The notes under the pieces are model-generated. The model was not told where the DNA came from. It was given only the letters and a program-made list of their open reading frames with translations, and searched no databases. Positions 8,380-20,158 of a stretch of DNA of 64,000 bases are shown here, one piece after another; the stretch's first letter is position 1, and each line of letters opens with the position of its first letter. The DNA is from Microvirga sp. VF16. GTDB lineage: Bacteria > Pseudomonadota > Alphaproteobacteria > Rhizobiales > Beijerinckiaceae. The DNA lies in contig NZ_CP069354.1 in NCBI RefSeq assembly GCF_016864375.1, positions 5,043,501 to 5,107,500 on the forward strand, read 5' to 3'. The translations under genes and the position numbers were made by a program.

Positions 8380-9317
8380 GCTCTCCTCAGGACGCTTTCG
8401 TCTTGAGACAACAGCATGTTGCCGGGCAGTTCCCGAACGAGTTCCAGCAAAATCTGCCTGATCGCGGCAGCCGGCTCCGAAAGTGGGAGGTGATCGGATT
8501 GGCACAGTGCCAGGGGCACCTCGATGGCCGGATCAATGATCCGCGCATGCCATGCCGATGTGGTCTCCACGACCTGCCTCGCCATCGAGCCGGGCAGGAT
8601 CGTCACGCCCATTCCTGCGGCGATGACGGATGCCAGCGTGCTCGCCGACTCGATTTCGGCGACGACGCGAGGAACCAGTCCAATGCCTGCGCACGCAGCG
8701 TCGACGACCTTGCGGACCACATTGTAGGGCCGAGGCAGGAAGAGGTCCATTTCGCCGATCCGTTCGAGAGGCACGGGGTCCGATGGGGCCGGGATGCTGC
8801 CGGGACCCACTAGATAAAGGGCCTCGCGCAGGAGCGGTTGGAACATGAGCCCATGCACCGATTGTCCCCCGCCATACAGCACGGCCAGATCCATTCTGCC
8901 GTTCATGACGAGTTCCGAAAGCGTGGTTCCGTAGGTCTCGTTGAGATAGAGCACGACGCCGGGATGACGGTTCCTTGTGGCAATCAGCAGAGGCATGGCA
9001 AGGCCAGCGGCGGCGGTGCCGGGCGCGAGGCCCACGGAAACGGCGCCGGAAATACCCTCTCCGGCCGCCCTCATGTCGACGCGCGCCTGATCGCATTGCC
9101 GGAGAATGAGCTGAGCGTGGCGATACAGGACCTTGCCGGCCTCCGTCGGCGTCACGCCCCGCGGCGTGCGAACGAGGAGTTGCTGACGGACTTCGGATTC
9201 CAGGGTTGCCAATTGCTGGCTCAGCGCCGGCTGAGCCACATGCAGGACATCTGCCGCCTGTGTCAGATTGCCGATGTCGACGATCTTCACGAAATACTGG
9301 AGGCGTTTGAGATTCAT
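8376..9317 (-). CDS. LysR family transcriptional regulator, Nac-like
   Basis: LysR regulator of 313 residues. The start at 9317 gives MNLKRLQYFVKIVDIGNLTQ, which closely follows the start of the nitrogen assimilation control protein Nac; a GTG or ATG 8 codons earlier would only add a non-conserved tail. The helix-turn-helix covers roughly residues 15-45 (LTQAADVLHVAQPALSQQ), followed by LLVRTPRGVTPTEAGK and VSVGLAPGTAAAG, also Nac-like. The effector domain fills the rest. It lies between the accB operon and divergent rraA-like gene. Sites fitting the Nac core occur at three nearby control regions, so it probably governs the whole left block. Confidence 0.92.
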   Translation of the reverse strand: MNLKRLQYFVKIVDIGNLTQAADVLHVAQPALSQQLATLESEVRQQLLVRTPRGVTPTEAGKVLYRHAQLILRQCDQARVDMRAAGEGISGAVSVGLAPGTAAAGLAMPLLIATRNRHPGVVLYLNETYGTTLSELVMNGRMDLAVLYGGGQSVHGLMFQPLLREALYLVGPGSIPAPSDPVPLERIGEMDLFLPRPYNVVRKVVDAACAGIGLVPRVVAEIESASTLASVIAAGMGVTILPGSMARQVVETTSAWHARIIDPAIEVPLALCQSDHLPLSEPAAAIRQILLELVRELPGNMLLSQDESVLRRA

Positions 9318-9366
9318 TATCCGATCACCGCCACCGGACATGAGCCGGGCTCCTCCTACACGCGAG

Positions 9367-9381
9367 CCATAAGATTTTCCT
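9367..9381. promoter_or_regulatory. Imperfect Nac-like LysR operator between divergent genes
   Basis: ATAAG ATTTT CCTAT lies 50 bases before the LysR start and 86 bases before the RraA-family start. It keeps ATA-N9-TAT but has one mismatch in the right arm compared with the sites at 3595 and 8365. It could serve autoregulation and the divergent gene. Confidence 0.4.
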
Positions 9382-9466
9382 ATGTTGGCAGACCGAACTT
9401 GTCTTGGCTAGACTCCGGGCGTCCCGCTAGCTGTCAAGGATCGATCAGAGATCCGTGAGCTGAACA

Positions 9467-10132
9467 ATGACAAATAGCATCAGGAAACACCCGTCGGCTC
9501 TGTCGGCCGATCCAGAGCTCATTGCAACCCTGAAACAAATTCCGGTCGCACTCCTCAGCGATCAGCTGCAGCGCAACCGTGGCAGCACCGGGCTTCAGCC
9601 CTATCATCACCCTGCCCCGCTGGCCGGCACGGCGGTGACGGTGCGCACGCGCGCCGGAGATAACTTGGCCATTCTGCGGGCATTCGATATCTGCAGGCCC
9701 GGCGATGTGCTCGTGGTCGACGCCGATGGCGACATCGCCAATGCGCTCGTCGGCGGAATCATGACATTCTATGCCGCAAGCGTGGGCTTGGCCGGGATGG
9801 TCCTCGATGGTGCCATCCGCGACGTCGCCGAGATCCGCGAGCGTCCTTTCCCCGTCTACGCCAGAGGCGTCAATCACCGAGGCCCGTACAAGGACGGTCC
9901 CGGGGCGATCAATGTCCCTGTATCTGTGGGCGGGATGGCAGTACGCCCCGGCGACATCGTCGTCGGCGATCAGGACGGACTTGTCGTGCTCTCTCGCGAG
10001 GAAGCGCCGACCGTTATCGAGAAGGCTCTCCTTCAGAAGCAGAAGGAAGAAGAGACCATGCAGGCGATCAGAGACGGCAGATGGGACCGCTCGTTTGTCG
10101 ACGCGCTGGAAGCACGCAGCATCAACTTGTGA
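9467..10132 (+). CDS. RraA family protein, HMG/oxaloacetate aldolase-like
   Basis: Protein of 221 residues of the RraA / 4-hydroxy-4-methyl-2-oxoglutarate aldolase fold. The signature VGLAGMVLDGAIRDVAEIRE (residues about 106-125) holds the Arg and Asp used in pyruvate enolate formation and metal binding, and GGIMTFYAA and AVRPGDIVVGDQDGLVV are also typical. In this context an aldolase or decarboxylase for an oxo-dicarboxylate is more likely than an RNase E inhibitor. It is divergent from the LysR regulator and is followed 186 bases later by an aminotransferase that may supply its 2-oxo acid. Confidence 0.88.
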   Translation: MTNSIRKHPSALSADPELIATLKQIPVALLSDQLQRNRGSTGLQPYHHPAPLAGTAVTVRTRAGDNLAILRAFDICRPGDVLVVDADGDIANALVGGIMTFYAASVGLAGMVLDGAIRDVAEIRERPFPVYARGVNHRGPYKDGPGAINVPVSVGGMAVRPGDIVVGDQDGLVVLSREEAPTVIEKALLQKQKEEETMQAIRDGRWDRSFVDALEARSINL

Positions 10133-10318
10133 CGCCTCTTCTCGGATCGGGAATGACGAAGCCCAATCCGAGATGCTGACGAGAGCGTCCGCGTGGCGGC
10201 TTCATCCATCGAGGCATGCGACATGAATTCCCCCAATGGCTGACGCTGCAGGATTTCTCGCGAAGCAGGCGCCGGCAACGGCCGCCTTTGCCTAAAGGCA
10301 GGATTAACAAGGACCACG

Positions 10319-11527
10319 ATGATGCCTCAACTCGCAAGCCGTCTCGACAACGTGAAGGTTTCCGCATCCGCAGCCATGACGGACAAAGCACGTGAGCTTC
10401 GCTCTCAGGGCGTTCAGATCGTCAGCCTGTCATCGGGTGAGCCTGATTTCCCGACGCCGCAGCATGCGATTGAGGCTGCCCACCAAGCCGCACTGGCCGG
10501 AGACACCAAGTATCCCGCTCAGCCGGGCACCGCGGCTTTGAGGGCCGCCGTTCAGCGCAAGTTCAAGCGCGAGAATAACTTGGACTATGCGCTCGATGAG
10601 ATCCTGGTTGCCAACGGCGGCAAGCAGATCATCTTCAACGCACTTCTCGCGACCTGCAACCCTGGCGACGAAGTCGTCATCCCCGCTCCTGGTTGGATCA
10701 CGTATGCCGATATCGCGTTCCTGGCCGAAGCGACGCCCGTTTCCATCCCCTGCCCTGAGAACAATCATTTCAAGCTTCGCGCCGAGGATCTGGATGCTGC
10801 GATTACGCCAAGCACCAAATGGCTCATTCTGAACTTCCCCAACAACCCGACTGGTGCGGCCTGCACGCGCTCCGAGATGCGCGCGATTGCCGATGTCATG
10901 TTAAAGCACCCTCACGTCTGGATCCTGACCGACGATATCTACGAACATCTCACCTATGATGGCTTCGAGTTCTGCACGATCGCCGAGGTCGAGCCCAAGC
11001 TTTGGGATCGCGTGCTGACCGTGAACGGTGCCTCGAAGGCCTATGCCATGACCGGCTGGCGTGTCGGCTACTGCGGTGGCCCGAAAGACCTGATTGCAGC
11101 AATGAACAATGTCCACGGGCAAGCGACGGGTGGAATCTGCACTTTGAGTCAAGCCGCAGCGGTCGCTGTCCTTGACGGCCCCCAGGATCTTCTGAAAGAG
11201 CGTGCCGACGTCTACCGCGAGCGGCGTGACCTAGTCGTCAAGCTCCTCAATGAGATTCCGGGTATCACCTGTCACAAGCCCGAGGGTGCGTTCTACGTGT
11301 ATCCAAACATCGCCGGCTGCATCGGCAAGAAGACTGAATGGGGACGGCGCATTGACTCCGACACCGACTTTGTCTCAGCCCTGTTGGAGGAGCAGCATGT
11401 CGCGACGGTACAAGGTAGCGCATATGGGATGAGCCCCTACTTCAGGATTTCCTATGCCACCGATACAGAAACGTTGAAGGAGGGGTGCCGACGCATCTCG
11501 CGCTTCTGCGAAGGGTTGCGATCATAA
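10319..11527 (+). CDS. Pyridoxal phosphate-dependent aspartate aminotransferase family
   Basis: Class I/II aminotransferase of 402 residues. It has the substrate and cofactor stretches SSGEPDFPTP, ANGGKQIIFNA, NFPNNPTGA and the PLP-binding lysine in NGASKAYAMTGWRVGY (Lys240), with the C-terminal phosphate-side FRISYATD. The pattern is that of alphaproteobacterial AatA-like aspartate aminotransferases, which interconvert aspartate/glutamate and their oxo acids. No clear terminator separates it from the RraA-family gene, so the two may be co-transcribed. Exact amino acid preference cannot be told. Confidence 0.92.
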   Translation: MMPQLASRLDNVKVSASAAMTDKARELRSQGVQIVSLSSGEPDFPTPQHAIEAAHQAALAGDTKYPAQPGTAALRAAVQRKFKRENNLDYALDEILVANGGKQIIFNALLATCNPGDEVVIPAPGWITYADIAFLAEATPVSIPCPENNHFKLRAEDLDAAITPSTKWLILNFPNNPTGAACTRSEMRAIADVMLKHPHVWILTDDIYEHLTYDGFEFCTIAEVEPKLWDRVLTVNGASKAYAMTGWRVGYCGGPKDLIAAMNNVHGQATGGICTLSQAAAVAVLDGPQDLLKERADVYRERRDLVVKLLNEIPGITCHKPEGAFYVYPNIAGCIGKKTEWGRRIDSDTDFVSALLEEQHVATVQGSAYGMSPYFRISYATDTETLKEGCRRISRFCEGLRS

Positions 11528-12016
11528 GGAGCCTATTCAGGGCGATCTTCAGGACGCTTTGTTGCATCAGGGGATATGTCCCTGGTTCGTCTGAGCTACC
11601 GTTCGCACCACGATGCAAATCGACGATAAACGTAAGCTGACGTAATGTAGCAGGATGCCCCACTTTGCTCCAAAAGCAGCGGCTCGATGGCTTCGACCTC
11701 ACTGCCATACCTCGATCGAGGTCCGAGAAAGCTCATGTGCAGATGGTGAAATCCGAGTGGCTTACCCACACCAGGGTCATTGGTTCTACTGCAAACTCGT
11801 TTTCGCTTGTCAACACTGATGGACCCGTACTGACGGCTTCGAATAAAAATCGATCGCATACAGTCGCTACGCTAAATGGAACTGCCACACAAAGTGCTTA
11901 CACTTTCAGTTCCACACAAGGACCAGTGTAAACAGGATACATATCATTCTAAAGCCTCACCCTGGCAAAGCTTCCTCGTTACGTAGAGAGGTCGCCAATA
12001 CTCAAGGAGCTGATAG
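11528..12016. other. Gene-free stretch upstream of the bioY remnant
   Basis: About 490 bases with no ORF that resembles a protein I know. The part from 11800 to 11990 is richer in A+T than its surroundings and may hold the promoter for the following genes, but I could not identify confident -35/-10 elements. Confidence 0.5.
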
Positions 12017-12223
12017 ATGACCACCATAGCCGCCCCGGCAACGCCACTGGACCGACTGTGGCCACGAACGGCAGGAAGCATTGCCCTGCGCACTGCTACA
12101 CTCATCCTCCTCGGAACAGGGCTGCTGGCGCTGTCCGCACACATCCAGGTCCCATTCTGGCCCGTTAAACTCTCCCTGCAAACATTGGTGGTATCCGATG
12201 CAGCGGTAGCGGGGACATCATGA
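12017..12223 (+). pseudogene. bioY: Truncated BioY biotin transporter (N-terminal fragment)
   Basis: A 68-codon ORF whose residues 33-58 (GTGLLALSAHIQVPF, then WPVKLSLQTLVV) match the first membrane segment and substrate-loop of BioY, the S component of the biotin ECF transporter. Full BioY is 180-200 residues; here the match stops after LQTLVV and eight unrelated residues lead to a stop. The stop overlaps the start of the next gene (ATGA), so the deletion seems to have joined the bioY start to the NADH dehydrogenase gene. It cannot make a working transporter. Confidence 0.75.
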
Positions 12224-13566
12224 TCGCTGGCAGAGCAAGGGTCACGATCGTCGGAGCGGGGTTTGGGGGACTGACGGTTGCACAATCGTTGGCCCGCGCT
12301 CCTGTCGATGTGACGATCATCGACCGGCACAATTACCATTATTTCCAGCCCCTGCTCTACCAGGTCGCCACGGCGGCTCTGTCGCCTGCCGATATCGCCT
12401 GGCCGATCCGCGGCATCCTCAAGCGGCAGAAAAACGCGACCGTGCTCCTGGCGAATGTGACCGGGATCGATGCCAATGCGCGTGTCGTCCATGCAGGATC
12501 TTTGACGGTCACTTACGACTACCTCGTTCTCGCGACAGGCGCGACGCACTCCTACTTCGGGCATCCGGAATGGGCCTCCGTCGCTCCGGGATTGAAGCAG
12601 ATGGAGGATGCGACCGAGATCCGCCGCAAGGTTCTGCTGGCGTTCGAGCATGCCGAGTTGACCAACGACTATGACGAGCAGAGCCGTCTGCTCACCTTCG
12701 TGGTCGTGGGCGGCGGGCCGACAGGCGTCGAGATGGCCGGAGCCATCGCGGAAGTCGCTCACCACGCCCTTCCGGCCGAATTTCGCCGGATCGATCCGCA
12801 TGCCGCCCGTGTGATCCTGATCGAGGCGGGACCGCGCCTGCTGCCGGCCTTTCCCGAAGACCTGTCGGCCTATGCGCGCAAAGCTCTGGAGAAGATGGGC
12901 GTCGAAGTCCGCACTCAGGCCTCGGTCACGAACTGCAATGAGGGCGGGGTCGATCTCGATGGCGAGCGCATCGAGACCGGCACGATCATCTGGGCCGCAG
13001 GCGTGGTGGCCTCCCCGGCTGCCGAATGGCTGGGGGTGGAGGCAGACCGCGCCGGACGGGTGAAGGTCGCACCGGATCTGACGGTGCCGGGCAGGCCCGA
13101 GATCTTCGTGATCGGCGATACCGCAGCGGTGGTCGATGGCACAGCCGGAAAGCCGGTACCCGGCATCGCTCCAGCAGCGAAGCAGATGGGGCGCTATGTG
13201 GCCGATGTCATTGCCGCAAAAGTCGCGAACAGGCCCGTTCCGGGACCGTTCCATTATCGCCACCAGGGAGACCTCGCCACGATCGGGCGCAAGGCTGCCG
13301 TGGTGAAGCTCGACCGCTTTCACCTGAAGGGGCTTGTCGGTTGGTGGTTCTGGGGCATCGCCCATGTCTATTTCTTGATCGGCCTGCGCAACCGGGCCGC
13401 GGTCGCTTTGAACTGGTTCTGGAACTACCTGACCTATCAGCGCGGCGCCCGCCTCATCATCGACAGCGCGCAGGCCCGCAAGACGGTACAGAAAGAGCAG
13501 ACGGAGAAGATGAGCCCGCCAGCCGAGGTCATCCAGAGGCGGCAACCTGGCGATGATCGACCGTGA
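12220..13566 (+). CDS. ndh: Type II NADH dehydrogenase (NAD(P)/FAD-dependent oxidoreductase)
   Basis: Membrane-associated single-subunit NADH:quinone oxidoreductase, 448 residues, that passes electrons to quinone without pumping protons. It has the FAD motif IVGAGFGGLTVAQ at the N-terminus, DRHNYHYFQPLLYQVATAALS, the NADH motif VVVGGGPTGVEMAGA at about 165, and the second FAD contact EIFVIGDTAAV. The C-terminal region GLVGWWFWGIAHVYFLIGLRN is hydrophobic and typical of NDH-2. It overlaps the bioY remnant by 4 bases; GGGGA just before the ATG can serve as its ribosome binding site. Confidence 0.92.
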   Translation: MIAGRARVTIVGAGFGGLTVAQSLARAPVDVTIIDRHNYHYFQPLLYQVATAALSPADIAWPIRGILKRQKNATVLLANVTGIDANARVVHAGSLTVTYDYLVLATGATHSYFGHPEWASVAPGLKQMEDATEIRRKVLLAFEHAELTNDYDEQSRLLTFVVVGGGPTGVEMAGAIAEVAHHALPAEFRRIDPHAARVILIEAGPRLLPAFPEDLSAYARKALEKMGVEVRTQASVTNCNEGGVDLDGERIETGTIIWAAGVVASPAAEWLGVEADRAGRVKVAPDLTVPGRPEIFVIGDTAAVVDGTAGKPVPGIAPAAKQMGRYVADVIAAKVANRPVPGPFHYRHQGDLATIGRKAAVVKLDRFHLKGLVGWWFWGIAHVYFLIGLRNRAAVALNWFWNYLTYQRGARLIIDSAQARKTVQKEQTEKMSPPAEVIQRRQPGDDRP

Positions 13567-13877
13567 GCTGACAGGGCGGAGCGGCGATGAGGACCGCCTC
13601 GGTCCGCCTGGGCCGCTCATTGTCCCTGTCGTGACGGCCCCTATAATGATCGCCAAGCCGGCTTCTCTGTGAGCATTTTTCAACCCAAACCTGGCGACGG
13701 CTCCAGGGCGAATTGTCGAGCGAGTGCGTACTCTCCCTCAGGGATCACCCGGTCCGCGTATCGACCGGGACGACTGCTAACGATGGATGATCACGCCGAA
13801 GTCGTGCGCCAAGGTGAAGCGTCAACGATGGAACGACGTCTGCCACCGCACGAAACAGCCAGCATGAAGGCAAGGCC
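13567..13877. other. Gene-free stretch before the Clp-type ATPase
   Basis: About 310 bases. I looked for a sigma-32 promoter and for a CIRCE inverted repeat, since the following gene is a heat-shock type ATPase, and saw neither clearly. ORFs here run out of frame into the next gene and are not credible. Confidence 0.45.
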
Positions 13878-16748
<2,871 letters not shown>

Positions 16749-16907
16749 GAAGCAAAGCCATCTGATCCAAAGCGGCAACGGTTCACGAGACAAGCGGACT
16801 CTGCTACCGGTGTTCCTCTCGGTCATGCGGTCAGCCGGGACAAGGGCGAGACATGGGTTAGTGTGCCCTACAATGGGCTGGACGCGGCGCTTACATCGGC
16901 ACCCACA

Positions 16908-17647
16908 TCACTCCGGAAGCCCAGCCAGGCGGTATCCTTCCAGAAAATGCCGCCGCAGGTCATCGTCCCGGAAGGGCTGGGTGTCAGCCCAGTGCCGGAT
17001 CGTGAACTTCGGGTTGCTCATCATGAACAGATCTGTCTCCTAGCGCGCCTCATCCAGACGGCCAAGCTGCGCCAGGCTCGCGGTAAGCAGGCGGCGTGAG
17101 GTCGTGCGATAGGTTTCAGGCCGGTGCAGCGTGTGGACCGCCGCCTCGTAGTCGCGGATTGCGTACTGGGCCTGTCCCAATTGCCAGTAGTACCAGCCGG
17201 GCGGATGCGGGTTGAGCCGGAGAGCCTTGCGAACCAGCTCGATGCCCTCGGCGGGCTGGCCGCCAAGTGTCGCCAGATCTGCGCGCATCGCCCAGGCGTC
17301 GGCGTGGTTCGGGTCCAGTTCAAGGGCGTCGTCGAATTCCACGTCCGCCTCGGCCCAGCGGCGCCCATGGCCCAAGAGGATGCCCAGCACTCGCCGGTTC
17401 CCAGCATCGTTGGGATCGAGCGCTGCCGCCTGTTGCGCTTCGGCAAGGGACCGTGCGCAGGACTCCATCGGTTCATCCCAGAACTCCCAGCCCAGCCACA
17501 GATCAGCGCCAGCCAGCGGTGCGCCTCCGCGTAATCCGGATCGAGCGTGATTGCCCGCTCCAGCAGGAAAACCGCTCTTTCGCGGCGAGGGCAGCAGGCG
17601 GGCACCTCTCTCTCGCCGCCCGCAAGCTTATCGCCCACCTGCTCCAT
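16908..17647 (-). pseudogene. TPR protein remnant (C-terminus of adenylate cyclase-type regulator), two lesions
   Basis: The minus strand encodes TPR repeats like those ending class III adenylate cyclase-type regulators. ERAITLDPDYAEAHRWLAL reads in one frame, then WLGWEFWDEP and SLAEAQQAAALDPNDA continue in another, so about one base has been lost near 17500. The second frame meets TAG at 17040-17042 after LGRLDEAR, yet the same frame goes on with NPKFTIRHWADTQPFRD to a natural end at 16908. The cyclase or DNA-binding part upstream is absent. The gene is therefore truncated and broken twice. It lies convergent with the Clp-type gene. Confidence 0.75.
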
Positions 17648-17660
17648 GGGAAAATATTGC

Positions 17661-18017
17661 GTGGATTACGGATGCAGTCAGGTCTAGCGGCAAGCTCGAT
17701 GCCAATGCCGATAGTGTCTCGATCACCGGATGCGTGACCATGCCTAATAATCGAAGGAACCACATTTTCAATGATCCTATCCCATAGCTGAATTCGTGTG
17801 ACAGGAAGGAAGATGTTCGAGACATTCGAGTTCGTGTATCACCGCATAATCCAAGACGGGGCTCGCGGACGAAACTCAAATGCCAGTTGATGCAACGGGC
17901 ATTCTGCAACTACTTTCAGATAATCTTGTTCATTCAGAGCGCGAATTGACGCGGGACCTCCTCTGAATGGTTTTTCTTCGCTAATCTGATAAGCTGATCA
18001 GGGGAGGACGCGAGGGC
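17661..18017. other. Gene-free stretch before the lipoprotein gene
   Basis: About 350 bases, with higher A+T near 17700-18000. Nothing recognisable is coded here. It may include decayed 5' sequence of the TPR remnant and the promoter of the next gene. Confidence 0.4.
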
Positions 18018-18836
18018 ATGCGTAAGTTTGGGATGTTTACCGCCCTTACTTTGAGTTGGATCACAGCATCCTGCGCTGAAAGAATGGTGAATCCCGCTGT
18101 TATACCCCAGCCTCCTCCACCGAAAGCTGCATCCAAGCCACGACCCGCCAATGTGGAGGTGAGGCGTCAGGCTGAGACGATGGCAGAGGATGCCAGAAAG
18201 CGTTCAGCTATTCGCTCCCGTCAGATCACTCCAAGCGCAAGCGTGAATCCACAGCAGGCGCTCGAACCTCAGGCTCCGCGACCGCAAGTATCGCCACAGC
18301 CACAAGTATCGCCACAGCCAGAGGTGTCCTCAGTCTCGCACGACCCGCCCGCGGTTGTGGCGCTTCCGCCCCCGGAGCCTGCCGAGCCTAACTTCCCGGT
18401 CGCAGCGCTGATGCCGCCATCCCCGGAACCTGCTGAACCGACATTCCCCTCAACGCCGCCAATCAGCGAACCGCCATCGGAGCCACTTCCATCTACTATG
18501 CCGGCAGCGCCCTCGGAGGCCGCAATGCCACTGCCACCCGATCCCGCCGAGCCGAGTTTTCCAGTGGAGGCTTCGATGCCTCCACTACCGGAGCCGGCTG
18601 AACTGTCTCTGCCTCCGTCTCCACAAGAGCAGATCGCTGCTGAAAGCTCGATCTCGATCCCGTTTCCAGACCTTCCGTCTTTTCTTTCTCTACGCCCACG
18701 TTTCAATTGGGTGGATACTGTAGGTGCTATCGAACTTCCGCACAGCCCCCTATCCGACGCTCTCGAAGCGAGCCCAGAGGAACAAATCCCAAGCCTGATC
18801 CGAAGGCCTTGGCCACTCTCAATTGATGCCTCGTGA
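18018..18836 (+). CDS. Proline-rich putative lipoprotein, function unknown
   Basis: Protein of 272 residues I cannot assign to a family. Residues 1-19 form a signal peptide ending in the lipobox-like TASC, so lipid attachment at Cys19 is likely. The rest is about one quarter proline. It contains repeats of PEPAEPxFPV type near residues 118-215 and a direct 18-base DNA repeat at 18285-18320 (PQVSPQ). Low-complexity, extended sequence of this kind often spans the periplasm or cell wall. GGGGAGG lies about 10 bases before the ATG. It precedes the rpf-like locus and could be cell-envelope related, with no evidence of shared function. Confidence 0.6.
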   Translation: MRKFGMFTALTLSWITASCAERMVNPAVIPQPPPPKAASKPRPANVEVRRQAETMAEDARKRSAIRSRQITPSASVNPQQALEPQAPRPQVSPQPQVSPQPEVSSVSHDPPAVVALPPPEPAEPNFPVAALMPPSPEPAEPTFPSTPPISEPPSEPLPSTMPAAPSEAAMPLPPDPAEPSFPVEASMPPLPEPAELSLPPSPQEQIAAESSISIPFPDLPSFLSLRPRFNWVDTVGAIELPHSPLSDALEASPEEQIPSLIRRPWPLSIDAS

Positions 18837-18887
18837 GCAGATAACTCACGGCTCGATTCGATCTTCAAGGAGCATCGTCATAGTAGT

Positions 18888-18974
18888 GCATCGTGTGGAC
18901 CCAGAGGGCCGCGTCAACGACCCGAAGGGCCACGCCAATGAAAAGTGGATCCGGTTTTCCGCCTCGAACGATGC
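18888..18974 (+). repeat. Dispersed intergenic repeat, copy 1
   Basis: Bounded by GCATCGTG and CGAACGATGC, with the core AAGTGGATCCGGTTTTCCGC. It matches the reverse complement of 25511-25576 over most of its length. This copy has an extra block of about 21 bases that looks like an imperfect tandem duplication of the GACCC-AGGGCC part. Confidence 0.7.
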
Positions 18975-18990
18975 GCCAGTCAACGAAAGA

Positions 18991-19033
18991 AGCATCGGAC
19001 CTAAAAGCGGAATCCACTTTTAGGTCCGATGCT
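18991..19033. repeat. Long perfect palindrome (17-bp arms, 9-base loop)
   Basis: AGCATCGGACCTAAAAG is followed by CGGAATCCA and then its exact complement CTTTTAGGTCCGATGCT. It lies 88 bases beyond the 3' end of rpfF and could work as a terminator for that gene or be a REP-type element. No T-run follows on either strand beyond the arm itself. Confidence 0.75.
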
Positions 19034-19120
19034 CTAACTCGAAACTGCGACAAGCACTTGGCTGCTTTGGCATTGCGCTTATCAAGGAAGGGAGCACCTA
19101 AGCCGCACGACACACTCCCA

Positions 19121-20158
19121 TTATTCCTGTCTATCCAAGCGGCGTTCTTGCGCTGCGACAAGGCGCTTCATCATCCGCAGATCCTGCTCACTCAGCTTCA
19201 TTGCAGCATCCAGCCAGATATCGACGATATCCTGCAGCTCTTCATACTTTAAGGGGTCGATCCTCCTCTTCGAGCGATAGATGGCGCTGTGAGCGTTATG
19301 CCTGCGCCTGTTGCGAGCGATGTAATCCCGCACCGTGTTTTCTCCCTGGCCGTCTTCAGCAAGAACATCAACGACACCGAGATGATGCAGTTCTTCTGCG
19401 CTATAGACCTTCCCGCTCATGATGAGTTTCTCGGCAGATGCCATACCGATCTTGCGGGACAGGAAGCTGTATGCCCCCATTCCAGGGAACAGATTGAACA
19501 GCACCTCCGGCAGGCCCATTCTCGCGCTTTTCTCCGCGACAAGAACATCAAACGAGAGTGCGCATTCGAATCCACCGCCCAGCGCATCGCCTTGCACCAG
19601 CGCAATCGTGATCAGTGGCGTATGAAAGGCCATTGCATTTCCATAGACCACATCGATGCACGCATAGGCGTAGTCCCTCAGTCCCTCACGATCCCTGCGT
19701 CGGATGCAATCGGCAAAGTAAGCCAGATTTCCGCCGAAGTTATAGACACCTGGTGTCTGGGATGCGGCAACGAAGTACTCCAGGTGCCGACATTGTTCAC
19801 GGTTTCCCTCTTCCATGATCGCGCGCACGGATTCCTGCACACACATCATGTCCCGCAGAAGCTCCATCGTGATCATCGGATGCTGGCTCGGACGCATGGC
19901 CGCCCAATAGATCTTCTGCTCGAAGTCAAGTTTGACGTCGATATACGGCAGGAGAAGCTTGGTTGGGTCGGATTGCGTCGACTCGATTGCGGGCCTCCGC
20001 GTCGGAGTTGCAGGAGTCGATATTTCTAGATCGCCGACAGATTGAACGTCAGAAAAGAGATGGTCATCGGCTTTGGCCAACGGGGATAGCATCCTGCTCT
20101 CCATCATAGAGAATTCATCAGCACGGCGAGCTTCATCTCGCCGTCGAGCGGTGCGCAC
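19121..20158 (-). CDS. rpfF: DSF-family fatty acid signal synthase, RpfF-like enoyl-CoA hydratase
   Basis: Crotonase-fold protein of 345 residues, predicted to make a cis-2-unsaturated fatty acid signal. The stretch IALVQGDALGGGFECAL followed by KSARMGLPEVLFNLFPGMGAYSF and GKVYSAEELHHLGVVDVLAEDG is characteristic of RpfF rather than general crotonases. Glu198 (GGGFE) and Glu218 (GLPE) have the same 20-residue spacing as the two catalytic glutamates of Xanthomonas RpfF (141 and 161). It is longer than RpfF (about 289) because of an N-terminal extension of some 60 residues; the start is uncertain (GTG at 20158 or ATG at 20107/20104). It is divergent from the GGDEF-EAL and RpfC-like genes, like a classical rpf locus. 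Confidence 0.9.
   Translation of the reverse strand: MRTARRRDEARRADEFSMMESRMLSPLAKADDHLFSDVQSVGDLEISTPATPTRRPAIESTQSDPTKLLLPYIDVKLDFEQKIYWAAMRPSQHPMITMELLRDMMCVQESVRAIMEEGNREQCRHLEYFVAASQTPGVYNFGGNLAYFADCIRRRDREGLRDYAYACIDVVYGNAMAFHTPLITIALVQGDALGGGFECALSFDVLVAEKSARMGLPEVLFNLFPGMGAYSFLSRKIGMASAEKLIMSGKVYSAEELHHLGVVDVLAEDGQGENTVRDYIARNRRRHNAHSAIYRSKRRIDPLKYEELQDIVDIWLDAAMKLSEQDLRMMKRLVAAQERRLDRQE

Noticed and set aside
10141..10172. CTCGGAT...ATCCGAG inverted repeat after the RraA-family gene
   Set aside because: The stem is short, the loop is 18 bases and no T-run follows, so I do not call a terminator.
11944..13683. Long 579-codon open frame on the minus strand
   Set aside because: It lies opposite the NADH dehydrogenase gene, whose product is clearly recognisable. 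Its translation has low-complexity, Arg/His/Asp-rich content typical of antisense frames in GC-rich DNA.
16974..16990. GGGCTG-GGTGT-CAGCCC hairpin
   Set aside because: It falls within the coding part of the TPR remnant and has no T-run.
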